Origin: Anaerolineae bacterium
GTDB lineage: Bacteria > Chloroflexota > Anaerolineae > Aggregatilineales > Phototrophicaceae
Length of the DNA stretch: 64,000 nt
Direction: 5' to 3'
Assembly (NCBI GenBank): GCA_019912965.1
Contig: JAIOHM010000204.1
Span: forward strand, 1-64,000
Shown: positions 1-8,241 of the stretch, in pieces
How the letters are laid out: each line of letters opens with the position of its first letter
How positions within the stretch are numbered: position 1 is the stretch's first letter
Made by a program: the position numbers and the translations under genes
The notes under the pieces: generated by a model
The model's database searches: none
What the model was told of the DNA's origin: nothing
The model's input: the letters and a program-made list of their open reading frames with translations, nothing else

Positions 1-192
1 GTGTATGATGAAGCCGTTGCCAACCTGCCCGGCCTGCGCGTCGTGTCGCTGTGGGTTTTTGGCGATAACGAAATCGGCCAGAATTTGTATCGCAAGTTGG
101 GCTATGTCGAGTATGGGCGGCTGCCCGGCGGTGTGCTGCATCGCGGCGCCTATGTCGATATGGTCTTCATGGCAAAAACGGTCAACCGCTAG
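1..192 (+). CDS. GNAT-family N-acetyltransferase, C-terminal fragment
   Basis: The frame is open from the window edge, so only the last 63 residues are visible. They match the end of the GNAT fold: NEIGQNLYRKLGYVEYGRLP is the typical helix-strand segment after the acetyl-CoA loop (the N..A..LY.K.GF-like motif), followed by a final strand ending VDMVFMAK. GNAT enzymes transfer an acetyl group from acetyl-CoA to an amine; the substrate cannot be told. The GTG at position 1 is probably not the start, because a complete GNAT domain needs about 80 more residues upstream. Confidence 0.8.
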   Translation: MYDEAVANLPGLRVVSLWVFGDNEIGQNLYRKLGYVEYGRLPGGVLHRGAYVDMVFMAKTVNR

Positions 193-260
193 GGAACTCG
201 CTATTTTGGACTCCGCTGGGTTTGGCTATATTCAGGCCGTCAACCAACGAAAGCAGCGGT

Positions 261-881
261 ATGAGCGCATTCAAGCATGTGATTCGGAATGAAGCCGAAC
301 TCCGAGAGATTCTAGGCTATGCAGGGAAGGCCGCGCAAAACAAGGTCATCCCCGAAATTGATGCGATATGCCGCGCGTTCATTGAGAAATCGCCGTTTGT
401 GCTGCTCGGCTCAACGGACGCCAATGGCGGTTTGGATGTCTCGCCAAAAGGGGATCCGGCGGGGTTCGTGCAGGTCATGGACAGCCAAACGCTGCTGATT
501 CCCGACCGCCCCGGTAATCGTCGCGGCGATACGCTGTCGAACATCCTGCAAAATCCCCATGTCGGGCTTTTGTTTCTCGTGCCGGGTCGCAGTGAGACTC
601 TGCGCGTCAACGGTACGGCGCAGATTGTGCGCGATGAGGACGTGCGGGAACGTTTTATCATGCAAGGCAAAGTGCCGATGTTTGTGATCGCGGTGACGGT
701 CAAAGAAGTGTTTTTTCACTGCACCAAATGTGTCGTGCGTTCGGGGTTGTGGTTGTCCGAACATGAACACGATGCGTTGGTATCGCTTGGCGAGGCCATC
801 GTCAAACACGCCAAACTCGACATCAGCATCGAAGAAGCCGATGCGATGGTGGCCGAGGAGGAGCAAACCGAATTGTATTAG
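261..881 (+). CDS. PPOX-class FMN-dependent flavoprotein (pyridoxamine 5'-phosphate oxidase fold)
   Basis: A 206-residue protein with the split-barrel flavin-binding fold. Seen: FVLLGSTDANGGLDVSPKGD, a strand pair typical of the MSMEG_1061/DR2398 branch, then a conserved LLIPDRPGNRRGDTL segment and NPHVGLLFLVPG, where these proteins contact the FMN phosphate. Late in the chain, KEVFFHCTKCVVRSGLW resembles the FHC.K.. R..LW signature of the family. These are FMN-dependent oxidoreductases of mostly unknown substrate, not genuine PLP synthases. An in-frame upstream ATG at 222 adds 13 residues without family similarity, so the start at 261 is preferred. Cytosolic by prediction. Confidence 0.8.
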   Translation: MSAFKHVIRNEAELREILGYAGKAAQNKVIPEIDAICRAFIEKSPFVLLGSTDANGGLDVSPKGDPAGFVQVMDSQTLLIPDRPGNRRGDTLSNILQNPHVGLLFLVPGRSETLRVNGTAQIVRDEDVRERFIMQGKVPMFVIAVTVKEVFFHCTKCVVRSGLWLSEHEHDALVSLGEAIVKHAKLDISIEEADAMVAEEEQTELY

Positions 882-1028
882 ACGCGGCGATAAGGAATCC
901 TCGAAAAGGGTTTTAAAGTCCGTTCTCTGGCACAGAGAAAGCGAATGGCTGACTGAGCTTGCCGCAGTGAATCTTGCGAATCAACCAATACAACTTCTGT
1001 AATACTTCGCAGCCTTCAATCGTCACTT

Positions 1029-2909
1029 TTAACGCAGCACTCGTACCTCATTACTTGCCAACGCCACCCGCCACAGCATAAATTCTTCCGCATCAAAACC
1101 CTTCAGCCGCGCGTTGAACATCTCCGCCCGGAAAGTTCCATCTTCGAGCAGTGCTGCGACTTCTGGATCAGACTCCACGGTGCCGGAAATCACCACGTCA
1201 CCGCCCGATGAAAGCCCTTCCAACCGCGCTGCTTTATTCACTGTCGAGCCGAAATAATCCAGACGGTCATTCAGCGTCACCGCGATACACGGCCCATAAT
1301 GAATGCCCGCTTTCAGATGCAGCGGTTCATTCATCTCCGATAACCGCTTTTGTGCCAGCAGCATCGCCCGGATAGCCGGAGCCGGACGCCGGAACACCGC
1401 CATCACCGCGTCCCCAATCGTCTTCACAATCGCCCCGCCTTCGTCCTGAATCGCATCCCGCAGCACATCAAAATGGTTCATCACCAACCCGAACGCTGGA
1501 GCATCCCCAATCTCGTTGTATAGGCGCGTCGAACCCCGTAAATCCGTGAAAATAATCGTCAGACTGCCCACCGAAATTTGTTCACCGGGGCGCAGTGCCT
1601 CGCTGGCGAACAGATCGCGGAACACCTGCATCGCCGTCACTTCCGCAGCCGTCACCGCCGTATCGCCCCACGCCTGCCGCTCGAAGATGAATAACTGTTC
1701 CTCGTCGGTGGCATTTTTCAGCCGCAGCATCGGCGTCGGCGCGATTTGCAGTTCCCCATCCGGCCACCCATCCAGACGGCTGGCGCGCAGCCGTACATCG
1801 CGCAATCCATCTTCCGTAACCTGAATGAACTCGTTTCCCGGCAAGCCCAGCGTCCGCAAGCGGTAGCGCCCCACTTCCAGCGACGGATTCACCAGCCGTT
1901 CTTCGCCCGGTTGTAGCAGTTGTTGGATGACCACATGCGGCGTGGTCTGCGGCCCGGCGATGCAAAATTCGCCCGCCTCCGCCTCACGGATAGCCGGATT
2001 TGGATGAAAAGTCAGTTCCACCGAACGGTCAAAATTGGTCGTGAAATCAATATGGCACACATCACAGTGCAGTTCATTGCCCAGATCACTCAGCGTCTTG
2101 CCGCTTTGTTTCGGATTGCGGCACATCGGGCACAGTACATCCCAGTGCAGCTCCAGCATCCCCAACCGCGTCGCCAGCAAAAAATGTTCCAGCGTTGCCC
2201 GCCGGGGCAACCCCCAGCTTTCCGCGAGTTCATACGGACGCATCCGTGCCAGCGCCAGTTCATCCGCCGTTTCCAGCGTTTCCACCAGCCGCCCGATGAT
2301 CTCTGCATCCCCACCATCGCGGATCATCCGGTCGCGTAGTGCCAGCAATCGCGCATGTCCCCCCGGCGCATACTGCACCTTACCCGGCAGCATAATCGGC
2401 ATGACGCCCTTCCGCACGATCTGGTCATATTGCCGCAGCGTTTGGCTGAATGCCCGCGCACTCAGGAATCCAATTTGTGCCGGAATCGCCACCAATCCCA
2501 GCAGATTGCGTGGGCTGGCCCACACCTCATAAACCAGATGGGTTCCGCCTTCCGGTTTGGGAGTCAGCTCCACCAGCACCCGCATTTCCAGCACTGGCCC
2601 ACTGCTGTAATGCCGAACCACCCCGTACCGAAACGGACGCACCCATTCAAACGGTTCTTCTTCCCATTCCACCGGAATCCCGAATCGATATAAACGCAAA
2701 CGCCGCCGCGCATTCTGGATAAAATCATCCGCCGCATTGCGCTGCGCCACCGCCGGAACGCCCGTATCCCGGTTGAAGCGGTTGGTATCCGCCACCAGCG
2801 GCCATAATGCTTCCGGGCTGGATTGGAAATCCCATGCCCAACGGTAATGAAATTCCGTTGCACGGGGTGGGTTTAAACTGCTGCTGTTCATACTGCTGCT
2901 GATGCTCAT
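1029..2909 (-). CDS. Class III adenylate/guanylate cyclase with SRPBCC and DUF5939-type domains
   Basis: A 626-residue protein with three parts. Residues about 18-165 look like an SRPBCC (START-like) ligand-binding domain. Residues about 180-430 match the DUF5939 type and carry a zinc ribbon with C260-x2-C263 and C282-x2-C285. Residues 447-615 are a class III cyclase domain. Both metal-binding aspartates are present, D456 in FTDLRGSTRL and D500 in KTIGDAVMAVF, so the enzyme is probably active and makes cAMP or cGMP. No membrane segment is seen, so it should be a soluble cyclase gated by the N-terminal lipid- or ligand-binding domain (inference). AAGG lies six bases before the ATG. It is divergent from the sirtuin gene upstream. 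Confidence 0.85.
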   Translation of the reverse strand: MSISSSMNSSSLNPPRATEFHYRWAWDFQSSPEALWPLVADTNRFNRDTGVPAVAQRNAADDFIQNARRRLRLYRFGIPVEWEEEPFEWVRPFRYGVVRHYSSGPVLEMRVLVELTPKPEGGTHLVYEVWASPRNLLGLVAIPAQIGFLSARAFSQTLRQYDQIVRKGVMPIMLPGKVQYAPGGHARLLALRDRMIRDGGDAEIIGRLVETLETADELALARMRPYELAESWGLPRRATLEHFLLATRLGMLELHWDVLCPMCRNPKQSGKTLSDLGNELHCDVCHIDFTTNFDRSVELTFHPNPAIREAEAGEFCIAGPQTTPHVVIQQLLQPGEERLVNPSLEVGRYRLRTLGLPGNEFIQVTEDGLRDVRLRASRLDGWPDGELQIAPTPMLRLKNATDEEQLFIFERQAWGDTAVTAAEVTAMQVFRDLFASEALRPGEQISVGSLTIIFTDLRGSTRLYNEIGDAPAFGLVMNHFDVLRDAIQDEGGAIVKTIGDAVMAVFRRPAPAIRAMLLAQKRLSEMNEPLHLKAGIHYGPCIAVTLNDRLDYFGSTVNKAARLEGLSSGGDVVISGTVESDPEVAALLEDGTFRAEMFNARLKGFDAEEFMLWRVALASNEVRVLR

Positions 2910-3089
2910 CGCTAACCTTATTAGGTCTGAAGGGTCTACTGTACCGGGATTGATTACTTACGCTACAGATCAGACACAACTCAATCCCTGCTCATTACAC
3001 CCCATCCATGAAAACCTGATGAAAAATCCGGCGGTGGAAACTGTCTTCTAAAGCCATAACTAAACACCAACAAACAATCACCACCCTGC

Positions 3090-3098
3090 TGCTATACT
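3090..3098 (+). promoter_or_regulatory. Candidate extended -10 promoter of the sirtuin gene
   Basis: TGC-TATACT matches the TGn-TATAAT extended -10 form and lies 40 bases before the ATG at 3139. No good -35 hexamer is seen, as is usual for extended -10 promoters. The same form recurs before several other genes in this window. Confidence 0.4.
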
Positions 3099-3138
3099 AT
3101 AAACAGTACGACCAACCGCATGAGAGATGGCTTAAATT

Positions 3139-3912
3139 ATGAGCATGGATGAGCTAATCAAACGAACTTCGAACCATATCCGTACCGCCAGACAACTCGC
3201 GGTATTGACCGGGGCAGGCGTCTCCAAAGAATCCGGCGTCCCCACCTTCCGCGATGCACAGGAAGGTCTCTGGGCGCAGTTCGACCCCACTCAATTGGCG
3301 ACCCCGTTTGCCTTCATGGAGAATCCAAAATTAGTCTGGGATTTTTATGAATACCGCCGCGAACGGATGCGCCCCGCGCAGCCCAATCCCGGTCACTATG
3401 CCCTTGCCGAACTTCAGCGCCGCTATCCTTCGCTCCGCATCATCACCCAGAATGTGGATGACCTCCACGAACGCGCAGGCAGCACCGAAGTGATTCGTTT
3501 ACATGGGAACATCGCGGGCAACAAATGTTTCTTCAACTGTCAGGGTGATCCAACACCTGTGGATGTCTCACAAATTGAATGGGATAAAACCAGTGGCCCG
3601 CCGCCCTGTCCCCACTGCGGCAAATGGGTGCGTCCGTCAGTCGTATGGTTTGGCGAAATGCTCCCGTCGGAACAGGTTCGCCGTGCCAAAGAACTTTTGA
3701 ATAGCGCCGATTTGATTCTCGTTGTCGGCACGTCCGGCCTCGTTTCCCCGGCTGCCGATATGCCCTATCTCGTCAAACAGCGCGGCGGAGTCGTGATTGA
3801 AATCAATCCGGATTCCAGCAGTGCCATCGCCCGCATCGCCGACATCCATCTGCAAGGGCCTTCCGGCGAAATCCTCCCCCAAGTTCTTGCCGCCCTCTTG
3901 GATGCATCATGA
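3139..3912 (+). CDS. cobB: Sir2-family NAD-dependent protein deacylase
   Basis: A 257-residue sirtuin of normal bacterial length. Seen: the NAD-binding GAGVSKESGVPTFR (25-38), TQNVDDLHERAG (103-114), catalytic H122 in RLHGN, and four zinc cysteines C130, C134, C157 and C160. FYEYRRERM (69-77) carries the Tyr-x-x-Arg pair (Y70, R73) that in class III sirtuins such as SIRT5 and CobB reads negatively charged acyl groups. Desuccinylase or demalonylase activity beside deacetylase activity is therefore likely. The enzyme couples removal of a lysine acyl group to NAD cleavage, giving O-acyl-ADP-ribose and nicotinamide. A GAGATGG ribosome site precedes the ATG. It is convergent with the DUF1990-like gene. 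Confidence 0.93.
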   Translation: MSMDELIKRTSNHIRTARQLAVLTGAGVSKESGVPTFRDAQEGLWAQFDPTQLATPFAFMENPKLVWDFYEYRRERMRPAQPNPGHYALAELQRRYPSLRIITQNVDDLHERAGSTEVIRLHGNIAGNKCFFNCQGDPTPVDVSQIEWDKTSGPPPCPHCGKWVRPSVVWFGEMLPSEQVRRAKELLNSADLILVVGTSGLVSPAADMPYLVKQRGGVVIEINPDSSSAIARIADIHLQGPSGEILPQVLAALLDAS

Positions 3913-3923
3913 CGCCGCTCGAC

Positions 3924-4535
3924 TCAAGCGATAACCAGCCGTTGAAAATTTTCCATCCCGTCATGATGCGCGCGAAGTTGGGCCCGGCGGGCATAATGCT
4001 GCATAAAAACGGGTAGATCACGGGCAAGGCGGGAAAGCGCGGTAATCGTCAGTACTACCGCATCATCATCCCGCCACTCAAGATGGGCTGTCCATTCGCC
4101 TTTTTCGGCGTGAGCTTGCGTCGTGATGTAGGTGAACCCGGCTTGGCGCGGTTCATCAATCACTGACCAGATTTCATTCATCGTCAAAGCATCAAATATC
4201 CCGTAACCCAAAAGGCGCACGCCATGGATGCGCTGTAAAATCCGGTCGCCTTTCCGCATATGCCGATTTTCGCGGCTGAAATCGCTGATGTGGGTCATGA
4301 TGTGCGCCGGATAGAAGTGATAGCGCAGCAGCAAATCCGCCGCACGGTTGAAAACTGCCGCGTCAGCTTTGGGGATAAGAACATCTTGATGATGATCGCT
4401 GTGAAAGGTGGCATCAACCGGCTGACCGGGCCTGTAGTTGAGGGGAACATGCCGCCATGCTTCGAGATATTCAACATCCTGCCCGTGACCGAACCACATA
4501 AACTTTGCGCCTGATGGTGATTTATGTTCCGACAT
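3924..4535 (-). CDS. DUF1990-like protein
   Basis: A 203-residue soluble protein. It resembles the DUF1990 (UPF0548) family in its second half: an NEIWSVIDEPRQAGFTYI segment, TQAHAEKGEW in the place of the family's H...GEE turn, then a strand ending TITALSRLARDLP followed by QHYARRAQLRAH. The first half (YRPGQPVDATFHSDHHQDVL) is less familiar. The family's function is unknown; plant and bacterial members are SRPBCC-like. Assignment comes from motif reading only. The gene is convergent with the sirtuin, with 11 bases between the stops. Confidence 0.55.
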   Translation of the reverse strand: MSEHKSPSGAKFMWFGHGQDVEYLEAWRHVPLNYRPGQPVDATFHSDHHQDVLIPKADAAVFNRAADLLLRYHFYPAHIMTHISDFSRENRHMRKGDRILQRIHGVRLLGYGIFDALTMNEIWSVIDEPRQAGFTYITTQAHAEKGEWTAHLEWRDDDAVVLTITALSRLARDLPVFMQHYARRAQLRAHHDGMENFQRLVIA

Positions 4536-4762
4536 CCGATCATCACTTTCTGCTCACCCATAAAAAGAGACAGCATCACGCTGTTCCTTATGATAAACCG
4601 ATGTTGATTTTGGGGTTTTAGTCCTCGGTTTGTGGCGCGGCTTCCAGCGGTTGAAGCGGACTTTACCCAAAGTGCCGCAGTTGTCAGCCACGAGGAGGCG
4701 AGGTTGCCCCGTATCCCCAAAAGGCGTAAGATAATATCGTCACATAACGCCGAGGAACGGGC

Positions 4763-7522
4763 ATGACCACCACCCTGAACGTTTTCATCAGCTCCAAAAT
4801 GCTGGAACTCAAACCCGAACGCGATGCCCTCTATGCCCTGCTTCCAACCCTCAATTATGGCGACATCAAACTCCATGCGTGGGTCTTTGAAGAAGATGCT
4901 CCCGCCGCTGCAAAACCCATCCGCGAGGTGTATCTGAAGGCGCTGCAAGACTCCGCCCTCTACCTCGGCCTGTTCTGGAATCAATACGGCGACTATACAA
5001 TCGACGAATTTGAACGGGCGACCGAATGGGTGATCGAACGCCACATCTATGTAAAAGATGTTGACGCCGATAAACGTGACCCCAAACTGGCCGATTTCTT
5101 GAATAAACATGGCAGTGTTACATCTGGCATCACCGCCAAATGGTTCAAAACCACCGACGAACTCTGCGATGCGGTTAAAAAATCCATCGAAAACTGGATT
5201 GAAGAACGTTTACGCCGTCGCCCTGCCGCTGCCAGCGCCGTCCACATCACCGACCCCGACGATGTACCGGAACGCGCGCCGAAACTCTTTGGCCGTGATG
5301 ACCTGCTCCAACAGATTGCCGCCGGACTGACCGGGAATGATCCCCTCCTGCTACAAGGCTTCAGCGGCATGGGCAAAACCGCCCTCGCTGCCCAAGCGGT
5401 TTTCGACTGGCTCAAAGCCGGAAAGGGGAACGCCCTCTGGCTCAAAGCGGGCAGCGCATCCGCCGAAGAACTCTTTCAAGCCCTCGCCCGACCCTTCGGT
5501 GCATCGCAGGCCGTCGCTGCCCAAACCGGGGATGCCCTGCTGCAAACTGTTCGCGCCCTCTTGCGACAGTCCGGCGTCAAACTCCTCGTGCTGGATGACT
5601 GCTGGAACGCCAAGGCGCTGACCACCGTCCTCAAAGCCGTCCCGTCTGATCTGCCCGTTTTGCTCACCGCCCGTCGGGAATACGGCATTCGCCAGACCCT
5701 CAAGGTGGATGCCCTTTTGCCCGATCAGGCCCTTGAACTGCTCGGCTACCACGCCAACCACAACTTTACAGATAACGCAGACGCCCACGAACTCTGTAAA
5801 CAACTGGGTTATTTACCCTTCGCTTTACGCATCGCTGGCATCAACCTGCAAAAGAAATACCACCTCACCCCGGCAGAACTCAGCCTGAAAATCAAAAACA
5901 CCACCCACGACCTGACCGCCCCGTTGGATTTCATCGAAGAAGGACGCGAAAATGTCGCGGGCCTGTTAAAGATTAGCCTCAACGCGCTGGATGCCGAAAC
6001 CCGCGCCGTTTTTATCGCCTGTGGCGCATTTTTCGCTCCCGCCCTCACCCCCGAAATGATGATGCGCTTTTTCGTCGATAAACCGGAAATCACCGAAGAA
6101 ATGCTGACTGATGCACGAAAACAAAATCCGCATCTTCCAACCGATATGCCAGATGACCAAGTGCGTAAGTTGTTGCAGAATTTCCTTATGAGAAACATCG
6201 ACCCTGAACCCGCCGAAAAACATCTCACGGCACTCGCCCATCATGGCCTGATCGAACACATCCCATCGGCCGAAAAAGCTGTCGCTCATTACCGCCTGCA
6301 CGATCTGGCTTACAGCTACGCCCGCGCCGCCAACGACGATGCCGCCCACCATCGCGCGTTGGAGGCCTGCCTCGCCTATCTAAAGGGTTATAACCAACCT
6401 TCTTTAGCCAACTTCGCCGCCCTCCGCCCGGAACTGCCCAACCTCCTCGCTGCTGCCGATTGGGCTTTCACCGTAGGTCGTTATGCCGATGCCGAAACCT
6501 GCGCGTGGGATTTATACGCGCAAGGCAGCAAAATTCTGAACTACGATGGTTTTTACAATCACGCGATTCACTTGCTCCTACGGGCAGCGGAATCTGCAAT
6601 GCAGCAAAATAATCCTCGAAATCAGGGAGCACATTTGGGCAATTTGGGCAACGCCTACCGCAATCTGGGGCAGTATGACCGCGCCATTCAGCAGTATGAA
6701 CAAGCCTTGACCATCAGCCGGGAGATCGGCGACCGTCGCAGCGAAGGCAATCTGCTGGGCAGTTTGGGCAATGTCTACTCCAGTCTGGGGGAGTACGACC
6801 GCACCATCCAATACTATGGGCAAGCCTTAACCATCAGCCGGGAGACCGGCGACCGTCGAAATGAAGGCAATTGGCTGGGCAATTTGGGCATCACCTACGA
6901 AAGTCTGGGGCAGTACGACCGCGCCATCCAATACTATGAACAAGCCTTAACCATCAGCCAGGAGATCGGCGACCGTCGAAATGAAGGCAATTGGCTGGGC
7001 AATTTGGGCATCACCTACGATGGTTTGGGGCAGTACAACCGCGCCATCGAAAACTGTGAACAAGCCTTGAGCATCCACCGCGAAATCGGCGACCGTCGCG
7101 GCGAGGGGGCTGATCTGGGCAGCTTGGGCAATGCCTACTTCAGTCTGGGGCAGTGCGCGCGCGCCATCCAATACTATGAGCAAGCCTTAACAATCAGCCG
7201 GGAAATCGGCGACCGTCGCAGCGAAGGCAGTATTCTGGGCAATTTGGGCATCACCTACGACAGTCTGGGGGAGTACGCGCGCGCCATCCAATACTATGAG
7301 CAAGCCTTAACCATCCGCCGGGAAATCGGCGACCGCTTGGGCGAAGCCAACGACCTGAACAACATCGGCGCACTCTATGAAGCTCAGGGCGATTATCCTC
7401 AAGCCATTGCCTATTACGAACAAGCCCACGCCATCTACGCCGCCATCGGCACCTTGCACATCGTCGAAAAAGTTGACCGCAACCTTGCCGATGTCCGCGC
7501 CAAACTGTCCGGGGGCACCTAA
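4763..7522 (+). CDS. STAND NTPase: DUF4062-like N-terminus, NB-ARC core, C-terminal TPR array
   Basis: A 919-residue signalling ATPase. Residues 4-150 (LNVFISSKMLELKPERDALY) match the DUF4062 domain, a TIR-like fold often found at the N-terminus of STAND proteins. Residues 170-520 are an NB-ARC module with Walker A GFSGMGKTA (199-207), Walker B KLLVLDDCW (273-281), a GLPL-like YLPFAL (350-355) and an MHD-like LHD (512-514). Residues 622-900 hold seven 40-residue TPRs, each with a LG.LG..Y..LG.Y.RAI.YYEQAL core. STAND proteins sit ADP-bound until a ligand on the repeat domain triggers oligomerisation and switches on the N-terminal effector, so a defence or cell-fate role is plausible but inferred. 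GAGGAACGGGC precedes the ATG. No gene partner is adjacent. Confidence 0.85.
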   Translation: MTTTLNVFISSKMLELKPERDALYALLPTLNYGDIKLHAWVFEEDAPAAAKPIREVYLKALQDSALYLGLFWNQYGDYTIDEFERATEWVIERHIYVKDVDADKRDPKLADFLNKHGSVTSGITAKWFKTTDELCDAVKKSIENWIEERLRRRPAAASAVHITDPDDVPERAPKLFGRDDLLQQIAAGLTGNDPLLLQGFSGMGKTALAAQAVFDWLKAGKGNALWLKAGSASAEELFQALARPFGASQAVAAQTGDALLQTVRALLRQSGVKLLVLDDCWNAKALTTVLKAVPSDLPVLLTARREYGIRQTLKVDALLPDQALELLGYHANHNFTDNADAHELCKQLGYLPFALRIAGINLQKKYHLTPAELSLKIKNTTHDLTAPLDFIEEGRENVAGLLKISLNALDAETRAVFIACGAFFAPALTPEMMMRFFVDKPEITEEMLTDARKQNPHLPTDMPDDQVRKLLQNFLMRNIDPEPAEKHLTALAHHGLIEHIPSAEKAVAHYRLHDLAYSYARAANDDAAHHRALEACLAYLKGYNQPSLANFAALRPELPNLLAAADWAFTVGRYADAETCAWDLYAQGSKILNYDGFYNHAIHLLLRAAESAMQQNNPRNQGAHLGNLGNAYRNLGQYDRAIQQYEQALTISREIGDRRSEGNLLGSLGNVYSSLGEYDRTIQYYGQALTISRETGDRRNEGNWLGNLGITYESLGQYDRAIQYYEQALTISQEIGDRRNEGNWLGNLGITYDGLGQYNRAIENCEQALSIHREIGDRRGEGADLGSLGNAYFSLGQCARAIQYYEQALTISREIGDRRSEGSILGNLGITYDSLGEYARAIQYYEQALTIRREIGDRLGEANDLNNIGALYEAQGDYPQAIAYYEQAHAIYAAIGTLHIVEKVDRNLADVRAKLSGGT
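6626..7465 (+). repeat. Seven tandem 120-bp repeats encoding TPRs
   Basis: Inside the STAND gene the TPR units keep a 120-bp period. Long DNA stretches are identical between copies, including silent positions: the CAAGCCTTAACCATCAGCC block and GGCGACCGTCG recur in most units. Differences concentrate at a few codons (for instance RSEG/RNEG/RGEG). This indicates recent unit duplication or gene conversion. Confidence 0.9.
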
Positions 7523-7541
7523 CCCCGCCCGCTTGTCTTTT

Positions 7542-7580
7542 ACTCAGTGCTCAGTACTCAGTACTTTGTACTTTGTACTT
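7542..7580. repeat. Heptanucleotide array (ACTCAGT/ACTTTGT)
   Basis: Five full 7-bp units plus four bases in register: ACTCAGT, GCTCAGT, ACTCAGT, ACTTTGT, ACTTTGT, ACTT. It begins 20 bases after the STAND gene stop. The unit resembles the short tandemly repeated repetitive (STRR) sequences known from cyanobacteria. Confidence 0.85.
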
Positions 7581-7612
7581 GCCTTTAACGCGTTACTCAC
7601 CCCCAAACCATC

Positions 7613-7705
7613 GCCCTACCCGTTACCAATCCGCTTAACATTTCCCTTCCCTCAAAACCGTTAGCAAATTCGTCCCAAAAGAGTGACCATTTGGTCACCC
7701 TTTTT
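7613..7705. repeat. Dispersed repeat, copy 1
   Basis: About 93 bp aligning with 57074-57176: both read CTACCCGTT, then an AATC..CTTAACA block, CTTCCCTCA, and end in TGGTCACCCTTTTT. Several small indels separate the copies. The element type is unknown. Confidence 0.6.
7683..7705 (+). terminator. Intrinsic terminator-like hairpin
   Basis: Stem GTGACC / GGTCAC with loop ATTT, then CC and five Ts. It lies about 160 bases after the STAND stop and within the dispersed repeat, so it may end that transcript or simply be carried by the repeat. Confidence 0.5.
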
Positions 7706-7759
7706 CCTTCAAAATCGGCTACACTGTTTTTATGAACAGCTTTCACGCTGGATGTATGT

Positions 7760-7783
7760 GCTGAAAGCTGATCGCTGAGAGCC
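7760..7783. repeat. Heptanucleotide array (GCTGAAA type)
   Basis: Units GCTGAAA, GCTGATC, GCTGAGA and a partial GCC, in strict 7-bp register. Confidence 0.7.
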
Positions 7784-7893
7784 TTCTCACCGCCAATGAT
7801 TCGCAAGATTCACAAAACCCCATGTACGAATCTGAAGAATCTGACGAAATTTGCGAATCACACCCGCTTAGGATTGTCACCAAAACCCATTTT

Positions 7894-7926
7894 GACAACG
7901 ACGACATTGACGACATTGACGACATC
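7894..7926. repeat. GACGACATT tract
   Basis: Three 9-bp GACGACATT-like units preceded by GACAAC. A related GAC-rich tract lies at 8173-8204, and a shorter one inside the portal gene near 58445. Confidence 0.75.
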
Positions 7927-8008
7927 TCCCCTCAACCCATTGTCATTTGCGACAAAATCACTCCGCCGCAATCGCAATCGCCGCAACCCATCCCTTATGG
8001 ATTTAACT

Positions 8009-8036
8009 GAAAACTGTGAACTGATAACCGATAACT
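8009..8036. repeat. Heptanucleotide array (GATAACT type)
   Basis: Four 7-bp units: GAAAACT, GTGAACT, GATAACC, GATAACT. Confidence 0.75.
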
Positions 8037-8130
8037 ACAGTGGCGGCGAAATCTTTTTTCGCCACGCCGCCATCGCCGCCGCCGCCGCCATTGTTCCCTG
8101 AAGAGGTGCAAAGGGTGAGGTGAATTTTCT

Positions 8131-8165
8131 GGAAACTGATAACTGGCAACTGGTAACTGGCAACT
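8131..8165. repeat. Heptanucleotide array (GGCAACT type)
   Basis: Five 7-bp units: GGAAACT, GATAACT, GGCAACT, GGTAACT, GGCAACT. The unit sequence is the same family as at 8009-8036. Confidence 0.8.
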
Positions 8166-8172
8166 ATTCACC

Positions 8173-8204
8173 GACATTGACGACGACGACGACAACGACG
8201 ACAA
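8173..8204. repeat. GAC-rich tract
   Basis: GACATTGAC followed by repeated GAC and GACAAC triplets; second copy of the tract at 7894-7926. Confidence 0.7.
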
Positions 8205-8241
8205 TATCCCTGACGGATAATCGATAACTAAAAACCACGTC

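Larger units (their letters stand above)
7523..8241. other. 719-bp intergenic region made mostly of repeats
   Basis: No convincing gene is seen. The region holds heptanucleotide arrays (7542-7580, 7760-7783, 8009-8036, 8131-8165, with two further units at 8216-8229), a copy of a dispersed ~100-bp element with a terminator-like hairpin, and two GAC/ATT tracts (7894-7926, 8173-8204). A 62-codon frame at 7822-8010 with DDIDDIDD comes only from the GAC tract. Confidence 0.75.

Noticed and set aside
6626-7465. Regular repeats suggesting a CRISPR array
   Set aside because: The period is 120 bp, in frame, and encodes TPRs; there are no short repeats with unique spacers.
7822-8010. 62-codon frame with DDIDDIDD
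   Set aside because: Its composition comes from a GAC/ATT tract flanked by heptamer arrays; no ribosome site or family match.
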